A stretch of DNA of 64,000 bases from Planctomycetaceae bacterium (GTDB lineage: Bacteria > Planctomycetota > Planctomycetia > Planctomycetales > Planctomycetaceae), in contig JAKFUG010000033.1 in assembly GCA_021732785.1 (NCBI GenBank), positions 47,671-111,670 on the forward strand. The letters run 5' to 3'. Shown here in pieces: positions 34,264-42,654 of this stretch. The translations under genes and the position numbers were made by a program. Numbering within the stretch: position 1 is the first letter of the stretch; each line of letters begins with the position of its first letter. Below the pieces are notes generated by a model, which was not told where the DNA came from, did not search any database, and was given only the letters and a program-made list of their open reading frames with translations.

Positions 34264-35592
34264 ATGATGTCTCGTCTGCTGTTCTTCGGCGTGATGTGTC
34301 TAACCGTGACGTTGAGTTCTCTATCCATCGCACAGGACCGTGAAACCAAGGTCCGCAACGACAAGAAACTCCTCGAAGCGAGCGACTTCTGGATCTACAA
34401 CGATCTCTCCAAAGCCGAGCGCGACGCCCGCCGGATGAAGAAGCCGATTCTCGTCGTCTTCCGCTGCATTCCCTGTGAAGCGTGCCATGAATTCGACGAA
34501 CAGGTGGTCGAGCGCGAACCGGTGATCCGCGAGTTGCTCGACAAGTTCGTCTGCGTCCGCATCCCGCAGGCGAACGGGCTCGACCTGTCGCGGTTCCAAT
34601 ACGACTTCGACATGTCGTTTGCCATCATCTATCTGCACCACGATGGCACGATTCTCGGTCGCTTCGGTACCCGCACCGGACGCGACAACGAGAAGGACGA
34701 CATGCATCTGCTCGGGTTTGCCGATTCGATGCAGCGCGTGCTGAAACTCTCCACGGACTTCAACCAGCAGAAGAAGTCTCTGCAGGCGAAGGCGGCGAAA
34801 TCGTCACCGATTGCCGTGCCGGAAGAGTTTCCGTCCCTGAAAGGAAAATACACCGACAAGCTGAACTACGAAGGCAAAGTCGTGCAGAGTTGCATCCATT
34901 GCCATCAGATTCGTGAAGCCCAGCGGATGGTCTTACGGATGGACAACAAGCCGGTGCCGGATGAAGTGCTGTTTCCATGGCCGGGGTTGAGCGTGATTGG
35001 CTTGAAGATGAATCCTCAAACGGCAATCACCGTCGATGCCGTGCTACCGGACAGCATCGCGTCGAAAGCCCAGATCCAACCGGGCGACCGCCTGGCAACG
35101 ATGCAGGGGCAACCGCTGGTGTCCGTCGCCGACGCGCAGTGGGTGCTGCAAAACGCTGGAACATCCGCCACGATTCCGGTCGAACTGGAACGCAATGGCC
35201 AGCGAATCAAAACGACGCTGGAACTCCCCGACGGCTGGCGACGACAGGCTGACATTTCCTGGCGGGCGACGACGTGGGACCTGCGACGGATGGCGTTCGG
35301 GGGGATGCTGCTGGAATCGCTGAACGCCGAAGACCGCGCCAAACTGCCGGTTCCCGCTGGCAAACTCGCGCTGCATGTGAAGCACGTCGGCCAGTACGGC
35401 GATCACGCCCGGGCCAAACAAGCCGGGTTGCTGAAGGACGATATCGTCATCGGCTACGACGGCCGCAACGATTTCCAGACGGAAACCGAACTGCTGGCCC
35501 ACGCGATGCAACACAAGCACCGCGATGACCCCGTGCAGATCGAAGTCCTGCGCGGGGACAAGAAGATGACTTTCACCGTCAAGTTGCAGTAA
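34264..35592 (+). CDS. Exported thioredoxin-fold / PDZ protein with two CxxCH motifs
   Basis: 442 residues with a signal peptide (LLFFGVMCLTVTLSSLSIAQ). Residues about 45-165 form a thioredoxin-like domain (KKPILVVFRCIPCEACHEFD); its CxxC site is at the same time a CxxCH (C71, C74, H75). A second CxxCH lies in VVQSCIHCHQIREAQ (C210, C213, H214). Two PDZ domains follow, at about 240-320 (TVDAVLPDSIASKAQIQPGD RLATMQG) and 360-440 (HARAKQAGLLKDDIVIGYDG). PDZ domains bind peptide ends. The mix suggests a periplasmic redox or haem-linked adaptor. Start has an AGGAG site. Planctomycetes have relatives, but I know of no tested function. Confidence 0.8.
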   Translation: MMSRLLFFGVMCLTVTLSSLSIAQDRETKVRNDKKLLEASDFWIYNDLSKAERDARRMKKPILVVFRCIPCEACHEFDEQVVEREPVIRELLDKFVCVRIPQANGLDLSRFQYDFDMSFAIIYLHHDGTILGRFGTRTGRDNEKDDMHLLGFADSMQRVLKLSTDFNQQKKSLQAKAAKSSPIAVPEEFPSLKGKYTDKLNYEGKVVQSCIHCHQIREAQRMVLRMDNKPVPDEVLFPWPGLSVIGLKMNPQTAITVDAVLPDSIASKAQIQPGDRLATMQGQPLVSVADAQWVLQNAGTSATIPVELERNGQRIKTTLELPDGWRRQADISWRATTWDLRRMAFGGMLLESLNAEDRAKLPVPAGKLALHVKHVGQYGDHARAKQAGLLKDDIVIGYDGRNDFQTETELLAHAMQHKHRDDPVQIEVLRGDKKMTFTVKLQ

Positions 35593-35619
35593 GCGCAGCT
35601 TCGTACCACATCGACCAGA

Positions 35620-35694
35620 GTCGGGGCAGGGGCCCCGACCTGTGGATATCGCGGCAAAAACGGCCCAACCATAGGTCGGGCCCCCTGCCCCGAC
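35620..35694. repeat. Dispersed palindrome family B, copy 2
   Basis: Arms GTCGGGGCAGGGGCCCCGAC (from 35620) and GTCGGGCCCCCTGCCCCGAC (to 35694), with CCTGTGG/CCATAGG next to the centre. It shares the core and the ATAGGTCGG segment with the copy at 21085-21187. It lies between convergent genes. Confidence 0.85.
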
Positions 35695-35730
35695 GCATTT
35701 GGATTCAAACTAGCCCGCGACCGAGCGACC

Positions 35731-37092
35731 CTACGTTGCCGGGGTGGCTTGCTTCTTGTTCTTCTTCGGATTCGCGTTCGCGGGAGCGTCGGGCACGCTC
35801 GGCGGGGTTTGTTCTTTGCTCCAGGCATCCCACATGGCTTGCAGCGTCTTGACTTTGTCCGGATCATTTGCCGCCAGGTCGCTGGATTCGAAGGGGTCTT
35901 TGCCGAGATGGTACAACTCGGGCTGCGGACCGCCGCCGCGCGATTTGACGAGCTTCCAGTCACCGTGGTGAATCGCCCATTGTTCGCCGAAGCGCCAGTA
36001 CAGCGTTTCATGCGGCCGCGCGATGTTCTTGCCCGTGAAATAGGGGAGCAGATCAACGCCATCGAACTTCCACGCGGAATCAACCTTGCCGCCGGCGGCG
36101 ATGAGCGCCGTCGGCATCACGTCCAGGTTCATCACCGGCAGATCGTACGTTTTTCCTTGGGGAATGGTCCCCTTCCACTGCACCAGAAACGGCACGCGCG
36201 TGCCCCCTTCGTAAGTGGTGGCTTTGAATCCGTGCAGTCCACCGTTGTCGGACGTCGTGCTGGGCGTCGGCCCGCCGTTATCGCCGATGAGGAAGTACAG
36301 CGTGTTCTCTTCCTGGCCCTGCTTGCGGATTGTTTCGAGCACCCGGCCGACGGCGTCATCCATCGCGGCCATCATCCCGGCAAACAGTTTTCGCTTTTTG
36401 TCAGTAATATTGGGGAACCGATCGAGATACTTTTGCGGGGACTCAAGCGGCGCGTGCTGGGCATTGAACGGCAGGTACAGGAACTTCGGCTTGTCCTTGT
36501 GCTTTTCGAGCCAGTCAACGGCACGGTCGGCGTAGGCATCGGTGGTGTAGAAACTGTCGTCGTCGATCTTCTGGATCTCTGGAGAGACGCGACTGTCGAT
36601 GAACTTGGTGGGATGAAAGAACGGCGTGTTCGCCAGCGTGCCGAAGAATTCATCGAAGCCGCGCTTCGTGGGATGAAACTGTTCGGCGTCACCCAAATGC
36701 CACTTCCCGACACACGCCGTGGCATAACCGCGGTCCTTCAACCGATCGGCAATCGTCCGTTCGCTGAGAACCAGCCCCGACCTGTTCGCCACGCTGTTGA
36801 ATTCGTGACCAAACCGCGTGGGATACTTGGCCGTCATCAACCCGGCCCGCGACGGACTGCAATACGTCGCCGCGACATATCCCTGCGTGCAGCGCAGACC
36901 GTTTTTGGCGAGGGTATCGATGTGCGGTGTCGGGATATCTTTGCTGCCCTGACAGCCCAGTTCGCCCCAGCCAAGATCATCACAATAGAAAATGACCACG
37001 TTCGGCTGTCGCTCAGCGGCCGCCGCAACGAACGGGAAGGAGGGAACACTCAGCGCGAGCAGCAGGAGCGATACAGTAGACCGCAGGAACAT
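35731..37092 (-). CDS. Secreted arylsulfatase-type sulfatase
   Basis: 453 residues with a signal peptide (VSLLLLALSVPSFPFVAAAA). The sulfatase domain opens PNVVIFYCDDLGWGELGC, with the metal-binding DD pair, and has the formylglycine motif C78-S-P-S-R82 in YVAATYCSPSRAGLM, so it is activated at Cys by a formylglycine-generating enzyme. KWHLGDAEQFHPTKRGFDEF supplies the Lys/His of the active site and FLIGDNGGPT a further metal-ligand region. Such S1-family enzymes remove sulfate esters from glycans; planctomycetes have many. The C-terminal Asn/Lys-rich tail is low complexity. The glycan substrate is unknown. Confidence 0.93.
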   Translation of the reverse strand: MFLRSTVSLLLLALSVPSFPFVAAAAERQPNVVIFYCDDLGWGELGCQGSKDIPTPHIDTLAKNGLRCTQGYVAATYCSPSRAGLMTAKYPTRFGHEFNSVANRSGLVLSERTIADRLKDRGYATACVGKWHLGDAEQFHPTKRGFDEFFGTLANTPFFHPTKFIDSRVSPEIQKIDDDSFYTTDAYADRAVDWLEKHKDKPKFLYLPFNAQHAPLESPQKYLDRFPNITDKKRKLFAGMMAAMDDAVGRVLETIRKQGQEENTLYFLIGDNGGPTPSTTSDNGGLHGFKATTYEGGTRVPFLVQWKGTIPQGKTYDLPVMNLDVMPTALIAAGGKVDSAWKFDGVDLLPYFTGKNIARPHETLYWRFGEQWAIHHGDWKLVKSRGGGPQPELYHLGKDPFESSDLAANDPDKVKTLQAMWDAWSKEQTPPSVPDAPANANPKKNKKQATPAT

Positions 37093-37232
37093 GCGAGCCC
37101 TTTCCTTCAGTCGTGAGACCGTGAGGGAATGTGTCGGCGTTGGAGCGTTAGTTTACGGAGCGACAAATTGTCGCACAACAGGCACTGCGGAATTGGTGCT
37201 TTTTTCATCGATCCGTGGCGATCGGAATGGCG

Positions 37233-37727
37233 TCATCTCGTGCGGACCTCGGCACCGGTCCGTGAGCGCAGCAGTTCGAGGTTCGCTTTGAAATGTTCCT
37301 CGTTGTTCCCGCACCAGGCGAGCACTTCTCTGCCCTTGGCGGTTTCCAGCCAGATTTCGTAGCTGCCACCGAGCGCGGGCATCAGATAATCGAAGATCCA
37401 GATGAAGACCACCATCACCGGACCGAGCAGAAAGAACGTCCCATAACCGGTTTGATTGACGCCGTACTTCGTGTAGATGGAGACCACCGCCGGGAGTTTA
37501 CACCGGTCTTTACCGAAGGGAATGAATCCGAGGTAGAACCGCGTGTGGAAGGCGTCTCCGTCCAGCCTGGATTCGCGATACGTCCCGGCCAGCACGACGG
37601 GAACAAAGCACGCCAGAAGTTGGTAAACGACGCCGATCTTCCATGCCAGCAACACGGGAATCAACATGATGCCGAGCGCCACGAAGCGGCCTTGAAGTTT
37701 CAGTTCGGGCACCAGTTGTCGCGACAT
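37233..37727 (-). CDS. Small membrane protein, function unknown
   Basis: I take the ATG at 37727 as start (164 residues, MSRQLVPELKLQGRFVALGI); 37778 is also possible, and neither has a clear ribosome site. Hydrophobic segments are VALGIMLIPVLLAWKIGVVY with LLACFVPVVLAGTY, and later TFFLLGPVMVVFIWIFDYLM. Between them is a beta-like soluble stretch (DAFHTRFYLGFIPFGKDRCK). The last part, ETAKGREVLAWCGNNEEHFK, is polar. I recognise no family. It is downstream of the RmlD gene on the same strand but separated by a repeat. Confidence 0.6.
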   Translation of the reverse strand: MSRQLVPELKLQGRFVALGIMLIPVLLAWKIGVVYQLLACFVPVVLAGTYRESRLDGDAFHTRFYLGFIPFGKDRCKLPAVVSIYTKYGVNQTGYGTFFLLGPVMVVFIWIFDYLMPALGGSYEIWLETAKGREVLAWCGNNEEHFKANLELLRSRTGAEVRTR

Positions 37728-37788
37728 GATGGAGGAATCCGACGTCGGCGTTGCATAGAACAACCCGGCGAGTTTCATGCGAGGAAAG

Positions 37789-37935
37789 TACCAAATTCCA
37801 ACGTCCAAATTCCAAACAAATCACAAGCTCCAGATTCCAAACGAAGACAAGAATCAGAAGTGCGGCCAACAAAATGGGGCTCATTTTTCCCGTTTGGAAT
37901 TTGGTCCTTTTTTGGAATTTGGAACTTGGAATTTA
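37789..37935. repeat. Clustered CCAAATTCCAA repeats in inverted arrangement
   Basis: AT-rich stretch unlike the surrounding DNA. CCAAATTCCAA occurs at 37791-37801 and again at about 37805-37815, and its complement TTTGGAATTTGG at 37892-37903 and 37911-37922, with a further TTGGAATTT at the end. The two halves can pair into a long imperfect stem. Confidence 0.65.
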
Positions 37936-38778
37936 CCGTAAGTACTCCACGAGGGCTTCGCGCCACGGTCGTAACGAACGGCCGATCGTCTTTGTCAATT
38001 TTTCGCAATTCAACACGCTGTAACCCGGCCGCGGGGCTTTGGCGGCGTACTCGGCACTGGTGATCGGAATGACGTTCGGTGTCAGGCCACGCTGCCGGAA
38101 AACTTCTCGCGCGAACTCGTACCACGTGCAATCGCCGGCATTCGTGGCGTGGTAGAGACCGTAAGCTTCGGTGGCGAGCAGCGCCAACAGCGCCTCCGCC
38201 AGATCGCCTGCATACGTCGGCGTGCAGCGCTGATCGTTCACGATTTTCAATTCCGGTCGTTCACGCCCGAGACGGACCATCGTGTCCACAAAGTTCCCTT
38301 TGCCGCGGGTCGACTGGCGTCCATACAGCCCACACGTCCGCACAATCCACGACTGCGGGCAGTTCTCCTTGACCGCCGATTCCCCCACGCTTTTGCTCGT
38401 CCCATAGACATTAACCGGCCCACAGACGTCGGTCTCCGCATAGGGAGTGTTCCGTCGCGAATCGCGCCCAAAAACGTAATCGCTGCTAATGTGCATCAAG
38501 GGCACGCGATGCACGCCGCACCAATGGGCGATGTTGCGGGCCCCCCACGCATTCACGGCATACGCCGCCTCCGGTTCGCCCTCGGCTTGATCGACGAGGT
38601 TATAGGCCACACAGTTCACGACCGTCGTGGGAGCAGCGGCGGTCAGCGCGTGGCTGAGCGCGACGGCATCCGTAATATCGGCGGCATCGCGTCCCAGCGG
38701 AAGTCCGCGATCTCCCAACCGGGCCACAATTTCGGAGCCGAGCTGCCCATAACCACCGAGGACAATCACGCGGTTCAT
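37933..38778 (-). CDS. rfbD: dTDP-4-dehydrorhamnose reductase (RmlD/RfbD family)
   Basis: 281 residues from the ATG at 38778. It is an extended short-chain dehydrogenase: MNRVIVLGGYGQLGSEIVAR holds the NAD(P) loop (GGYGQLG), DAADITDAVALSHAL and NCVAYNLVDQAEGEPEAAYA are RmlD-type, HISSDYVFGRDSRRNTPYAE marks the active-site strand and YGTSKSVGE is the catalytic YxxxK. The enzyme reduces the 4-keto group in the last step to dTDP-L-rhamnose. The other rml genes are not in the window. Related proteins act in methionine adenosyltransferase regulation, but the bacterial setting favours RmlD. Confidence 0.88.
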   Translation of the reverse strand: MNRVIVLGGYGQLGSEIVARLGDRGLPLGRDAADITDAVALSHALTAAAPTTVVNCVAYNLVDQAEGEPEAAYAVNAWGARNIAHWCGVHRVPLMHISSDYVFGRDSRRNTPYAETDVCGPVNVYGTSKSVGESAVKENCPQSWIVRTCGLYGRQSTRGKGNFVDTMVRLGRERPELKIVNDQRCTPTYAGDLAEALLALLATEAYGLYHATNAGDCTWYEFAREVFRQRGLTPNVIPITSAEYAAKAPRPGYSVLNCEKLTKTIGRSLRPWREALVEYLR

Positions 38779-38855
38779 GCAGCCCGAGTTCCGAAGGAGA
38801 GGTCCCGATACCAAAATCCACCGCCGATCGTACCGACTTCAGCGTGTCGGTCAAA

Positions 38856-38884
38856 TTGAATCGTACCGACGAGTCCGGTACGAT
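38856..38884 (+). promoter_or_regulatory. Candidate promoter with palindromic spacer
   Basis: TTGAAT (38856-38861), a 17-base spacer and TACGAT (38879-38884), 58 bases upstream of the 38942 start. A perfect palindrome, AATCGTACCG-ACGAGTC-CGGTACGATT (38859-38885), overlaps both boxes, a layout expected for a repressor operator. Each box matches sigma-70 in 4 of 6 bases. Confidence 0.4.
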
Positions 38885-38941
38885 TTTCAAATTGCATCAG
38901 GAGTCTTGAAGCTACGGCTTCTTTGAAAAAGGATCGAACGG

Positions 38942-40150
38942 ATGGTCAACTTGCAGCGATGGTGCCTCGGTCTTTTGATGATGGGAGTGTTGACAGGCAG
39001 CGCGCTCGTCATGTCGGCTCGTGCGCAGGATGCCGAGAAGAAAGAGGAAGCGAAGGCCGAAGAACCCAAGAAAGAAGAGCCGAAAAAGGAAGAGGCCAAG
39101 CCCGAAGAGAAGAAGGCCGACGCCCCGGCCGAAAAGAAGGAAGACAAGCCTGCGGATAAGCCGGCCGACAAACCTGCCGACAAACCCGCTGCGGAAGCCC
39201 CGGCCGGGCCGAAGTTCCGGGAATCGATCATTCACCTCGACAATCCGTCGGGCGTGTGCGTCCATCCCGTCACTGGCCACCTGTTCGTGTCGTCACGCCA
39301 GGGCATCTTCCGCCTTGCTCCCGGCAAGCCGCCGAAGATTTATTTGGAAGTCACCGGCTTCCCGACCGACATTTACGGCAAAGGCCCGATGTACAACATC
39401 GGACCGCTGGGTGTCTCGCTATGGGGCAATGATCGCCTGATCGTCGCCGATGGCAGCCGCAAGGATGCCGAAGAACTCGTCCGCATCTACAAGATTGGCG
39501 ACGCGCCGCCGGCCAAGCCGAATGCGGAAGACACCGCCGAATTCACACTCGGCCCAATTCCCGCCGGCGATGTCAGCGCCAAGGGCGAAGGCAACTTCTA
39601 CGCTTCCGTCATCTGGAATGACACGATCTACATCACCGCCAACGGCGATGACACCAAGGGCTGGATCCTCAAGTCGGAAATCAAGGACGGCAAGCCCGGC
39701 CCGCTTTCGCCCGGAATCGCCACGAAGGAACAAACCGAAGTCGATGCTCCGATCGCGATCACCGTCACCCCGGACAAGTCGGCACTCGTCGTCGGTCAGG
39801 GTGGCGAAGTGAGTGTTCCCGGCGATTCGCTCCTCACGATGTACGGTGCCGATGGCAAGATCACCAAGAAGTTGAAGACCGGTCTGCACGACATCACCGG
39901 TTTGGCGTACAGCCCCTCGGGCAAGCTCTACGCCACCGACTTTGCATGGGCCGACACGACTCAGGGCGGGCTGTTTGAACTTGTGATCGAAGGCGAAGAA
40001 GTGAAGCCGAAGAAGATTCTCGGTCTCGACCGCCCGACAGCGCTCGCCTTCGACAAAGAAGGCGGCCTCTACATTACCGTGTTCAGCCTCGGCAAAGACA
40101 CCGGCGACAACCCCGCCGGCGGTTTGATCCGTCTGGAACCGGGCCTGTAA
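38942..40150 (+). CDS. Secreted beta-propeller protein with Lys/Glu/Pro-rich linker
   Basis: 402 residues; an AAGGA site lies 8 bases before the start. A signal peptide (LMMGVLTGSALVMSARAQ) is followed by a low-complexity stretch from about 30 to 92 made of repeated EEPKKE, KKED and KPADKPAD units, probably a flexible charged spacer. The rest is a propeller of the NHL/SMP-30 type (NPSGVCVHPVTGHLFVSSRQ, DITGLAYSPSGKLYATDFAW, RPTALAFDKEGGLYITVFSL). No catalytic residues can be named. The DKPADKPADKPAD repeat in DNA (about 39150-39190) may vary in length between strains. A strong terminator follows. Confidence 0.82.
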   Translation: MVNLQRWCLGLLMMGVLTGSALVMSARAQDAEKKEEAKAEEPKKEEPKKEEAKPEEKKADAPAEKKEDKPADKPADKPADKPAAEAPAGPKFRESIIHLDNPSGVCVHPVTGHLFVSSRQGIFRLAPGKPPKIYLEVTGFPTDIYGKGPMYNIGPLGVSLWGNDRLIVADGSRKDAEELVRIYKIGDAPPAKPNAEDTAEFTLGPIPAGDVSAKGEGNFYASVIWNDTIYITANGDDTKGWILKSEIKDGKPGPLSPGIATKEQTEVDAPIAITVTPDKSALVVGQGGEVSVPGDSLLTMYGADGKITKKLKTGLHDITGLAYSPSGKLYATDFAWADTTQGGLFELVIEGEEVKPKKILGLDRPTALAFDKEGGLYITVFSLGKDTGDNPAGGLIRLEPGL

Positions 40151-40181
40151 GCACCACCGCCCGTGCGACAGGAAACGCAAA

Positions 40182-40213
40182 AAGCCCGGCGTCTTTCAAG
40201 ACGCCGGGCTTTT
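40182..40213. terminator. Bidirectional rho-independent terminator
   Basis: AAGCCCGGCGTCTT-TC-AAGACGCCGGGCTT, a 14-base-pair stem flanked by A-rich sequence before it and TTTTGCTTTT after it. It sits between the convergent genes 38942-40150 and 40318-41160 and can serve both. Confidence 0.85.
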
Positions 40214-40317
40214 GCTTTTGCGATCACGCGGTGGGATCATTCCGCGGCGCGAAACCGCAAGCGGTGATGAGAATTCTCTCTACCTGCCACCGACCGCCTG
40301 CCACCCACCACCTTGCC

Positions 40318-41160
40318 TCAGCCCGCGGTCCGTTTCTTCATGAAGGCCAGCGCGTTCCTGGCGAGGTATTCTTCCGTCGGGAACATCCGCCGCCAGATTT
40401 TCGTTGCGGCGGCGAGTGCCGGAAGCGCAAGACCGAAGGCTTCCACCATCAGCCAGCCGTCGTACTTCAGTTCTTTCAACGTTTTGAACGTCGTGTCCCA
40501 ATCGACGTGGCCCTCGCCCGGCGTCGAGCGGTCGTTCTCGGAAATATGCACGTGGACCACCTGGTCCCAGCAACCCTTCATCGCGGCGGCGAGATCCTTT
40601 TCCTCAATGTTCGCATGGAACGTGTCGTACATCATCTTCAAATTCGGATGATTCACTTCGCGGCAGAACTTCGCATCATCGGCGGCGTTCGTCAGGAAAT
40701 AGCACTCGAACCGGTTGAGGTACTCGCACACCAGCGTGACGTTGTTCTTCTGGGCATAGTCCGCGGCTTGATGGAGCGTGTCCTTGCCCCAGTTCCACTC
40801 ATCGGCGGTGGGACCGGCTCCGCTGAAGGTGCCCAGCGCCGAGTGAATCGGGCCGCAGAGGTGCGTCGCGCCGGACGCCGCGCACATGTCGATCGCCTTC
40901 TTCAACCGCTCGACGGCGGCATCGCGAATGGCTTTGTCCGGTGAGATCGGGTTTTCGGCATCGGTGCAGACCGTCACCGCCGTGCGACCGAGTTGCAAGG
41001 CATCGAGCTTCTTGCCGAGCTTCTGAAACTTGCCGACTTCCATATCAAAAATCGGCAGTTCGACGCCATCGAAGCCCCACGCCTTGAGGTTTTCGAGCAG
41101 CGGATAATGATCCTCGGTCACGTCCGAGGTCCACAACAACATGTTCATGCCGAACTTCAT
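40318..41160 (-). CDS. Sugar phosphate isomerase/epimerase family TIM-barrel protein
   Basis: 280 residues from the ATG at 41160 (MKFGMNMLLWTSDVTEDHYP). The xylose isomerase-like barrel is clear: AWGFDGVELPIFD, GATHLCGPIHSALG, VTLVCEYLNRFECYFL with a catalytic Glu, LKMMYDTFHANIEEKD with the metal Asp and His, VVHVHISENDRSTPGEGHVD and GWLMVEAFG with the second Glu. The pattern is closest to D-tagatose/D-psicose 3-epimerases, which interconvert ketohexoses with Mn or Co. Its start overlaps the stop of the upstream gene by 4 bases, so they form an operon. Exact sugar unknown. Confidence 0.9.
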   Translation of the reverse strand: MKFGMNMLLWTSDVTEDHYPLLENLKAWGFDGVELPIFDMEVGKFQKLGKKLDALQLGRTAVTVCTDAENPISPDKAIRDAAVERLKKAIDMCAASGATHLCGPIHSALGTFSGAGPTADEWNWGKDTLHQAADYAQKNNVTLVCEYLNRFECYFLTNAADDAKFCREVNHPNLKMMYDTFHANIEEKDLAAAMKGCWDQVVHVHISENDRSTPGEGHVDWDTTFKTLKELKYDGWLMVEAFGLALPALAAATKIWRRMFPTEEYLARNALAFMKKRTAG

Positions 41161-41870
41161 GGATGCAATCTCTCTGTTAAAAATGGAGCGGCGGAATCGG
41201 TCACCGGTTCCGGCCAAGGATAATCTGTGGTCGGCAGGACATCCATCACCCGCGAGCGGACGATCTGCCGCGCTTCGGCCAGCCAGCGCGGGGCCTCGTC
41301 CGGCAACGGTGCCAGTTTGACTCGCCGCAGGACCTGATTCAAGCGCCGCAGGAGTCGGTCATCGTCTGCATAATCCCGCAGAATCTCTTCCTGCCGATAA
41401 TGCTCAATGAGCCACGCCAATCCTTCGGGATTCTGGCCGGTGATCTGCGCCACCACGGCTTCCACTCGGGCCGCATCGACTTCGGCGAGCAGTTCGTAGT
41501 ACGTGTCCATCTCGCGCGGAAACCGTTCCCACAACACCGCGTCGAGGAGCAATTCGAGCGCCAGATGCCCGAGGAATCCGCAGCGAAAACCGTCGGTGCC
41601 GCCGAGCCGGTCACGGAACAGCAATCCCAGTTCGGCCGTGACTTCCGCAAATCCGCGGGTGCAGTGAAACCAGCCGTCATCATCGAGATGCCGCTGCGCC
41701 CCGGTGGCGAGCGCCGCGATGAATGGATCGTCACTTTCGAAAAACGGCGCGAGCGTTTTCGGCCGCACACGCACCTTCCGATTCACCACCGACAGCCAAT
41801 CGGGCAAAGCCGTTCCCGCAATGAAAACCGGGTCACGCAAATGCGGCAGCGCATGGGTGAAGTAATTCAT
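41157..41870 (-). CDS. Conserved hypothetical protein, resembles ACP phosphodiesterase (AcpH) type
   Basis: 237 residues, predicted all-alpha and soluble. The start MNYFTHALPHLRDPVFIAGT followed by ALPDWLSVVNRKVRVRP recalls the N-terminus of AcpH-like HD-type proteins (MNxLAH....GN..GD), and HLDDDGWFHCTRGFAEVTAE and FLGHLALELLLDAVL add conserved-looking His/Asp positions that could bind metal. I make this comparison from memory and do not assign the activity. It is translationally coupled to the sugar epimerase gene downstream (4-base overlap). Confidence 0.6.
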   Translation of the reverse strand: MNYFTHALPHLRDPVFIAGTALPDWLSVVNRKVRVRPKTLAPFFESDDPFIAALATGAQRHLDDDGWFHCTRGFAEVTAELGLLFRDRLGGTDGFRCGFLGHLALELLLDAVLWERFPREMDTYYELLAEVDAARVEAVVAQITGQNPEGLAWLIEHYRQEEILRDYADDDRLLRRLNQVLRRVKLAPLPDEAPRWLAEARQIVRSRVMDVLPTTDYPWPEPVTDSAAPFLTERLHP

Positions 41871-41881
41871 TTTAAATGATC

Positions 41882-42040
41882 GGGCGAGCGGGGGGACGTG
41901 AGTCCCCTCGGTGATTGAAATTCATAGTCGATGACATCGTAGCGAGGCGGCAATCCCAGAACGTCGGCGCCAAGATCCCACATCAAGAAGCGGGCGGAAA
42001 AAAGAGAATCACCGGGGGGACTCACGTCCCCCCGCTCGCC
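41882..42040. repeat. Long inverted repeat with about 90-base centre
   Basis: Arms of about 34 bases at 41882-41916 and 42007-42040 (GGCGAGCGGGGGGACGTGAG against CTCACGTCCCCCCGCTCGCC, then GGTGATT against AATCACC) pair with one or two mismatches. The centre has no obvious pairing. It lies between two minus-strand genes. Confidence 0.8.
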
Positions 42041-42054
42041 ATCGCCAAATATCA

Positions 42055-42561
42055 TCACGGCGACGGCAGCGTCGCGACGAGATCATTCACGAGTTTCGCG
42101 AGTTGCTCGTGCGTCAGCCGTAAGGGCGTTGGCATCCGACCGGGAACACCCCGTTCGGCAACGAATCGCTGGAGGGTAAACTGCCCGCCGCCCTGCGACG
42201 ACAACTGTACTTCGTAGTATTTTGTCTGACCGGGAAAGGACGTGCTGTCGGGGGGATTCGAGCGGATGAGGATTTCGCTCCCCTGCTCGTCGAACTCCAG
42301 CGGCTGCAGCGTCTCCAGCAGATACGTCACCCGCCGGCAGAGCCCCGCGGCCCAGCGTTTGAGCACATCCATCGTCGAAGTGGCGAGGGCCGGGATTTCG
42401 AGCCGCAACTCTTCGCACGAGACGCCGACCGCTTCCACACTGGTGAGCAGCAGCGACAACGCCATGCCGTTGCCGTCGCTGACCGAAACCACCATCGGCG
42501 GCGCGAACGACTGCCCCACGAGCGGCGTCAATGCGGCGGCGAGATCCAAGCTTAAACTCAT
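42055..42561 (-). CDS. Hypothetical protein
   Basis: 168 residues from the ATG at 42561 (MSLSLDLAAALTPLVGQSFA). It is soluble, with alternating strands and helices: PPMVVSVSDGNGMALSLLLT, VSCEELRLEIPALATSTMDV, RVTYLLETLQPLEFDEQGSE, and YYEVQLSSQGGGQFTLQRFV. The length and pattern fit a small alpha/beta domain, but no motif identifies a family. It stands alone between two inverted repeats. Codon use looks like that of its neighbours, which supports it as a real gene. Confidence 0.6.
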   Translation of the reverse strand: MSLSLDLAAALTPLVGQSFAPPMVVSVSDGNGMALSLLLTSVEAVGVSCEELRLEIPALATSTMDVLKRWAAGLCRRVTYLLETLQPLEFDEQGSEILIRSNPPDSTSFPGQTKYYEVQLSSQGGGQFTLQRFVAERGVPGRMPTPLRLTHEQLAKLVNDLVATLPSP

Positions 42562-42654
42562 ACCAATAGTATGCCTCACGAGGGGAAGCGGGGAAAGTGA
42601 ACCACGACGTCATCGCGGACGATGGGGCATAGGGACGGGGACGCGATCAATCTT

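Noticed and set aside
35749-37116. Plus-strand frame of 455 codons
   Set aside because: It is the mirror of the sulfatase gene, whose signal peptide and CSPSR motif are clear; the product resembles no protein family.
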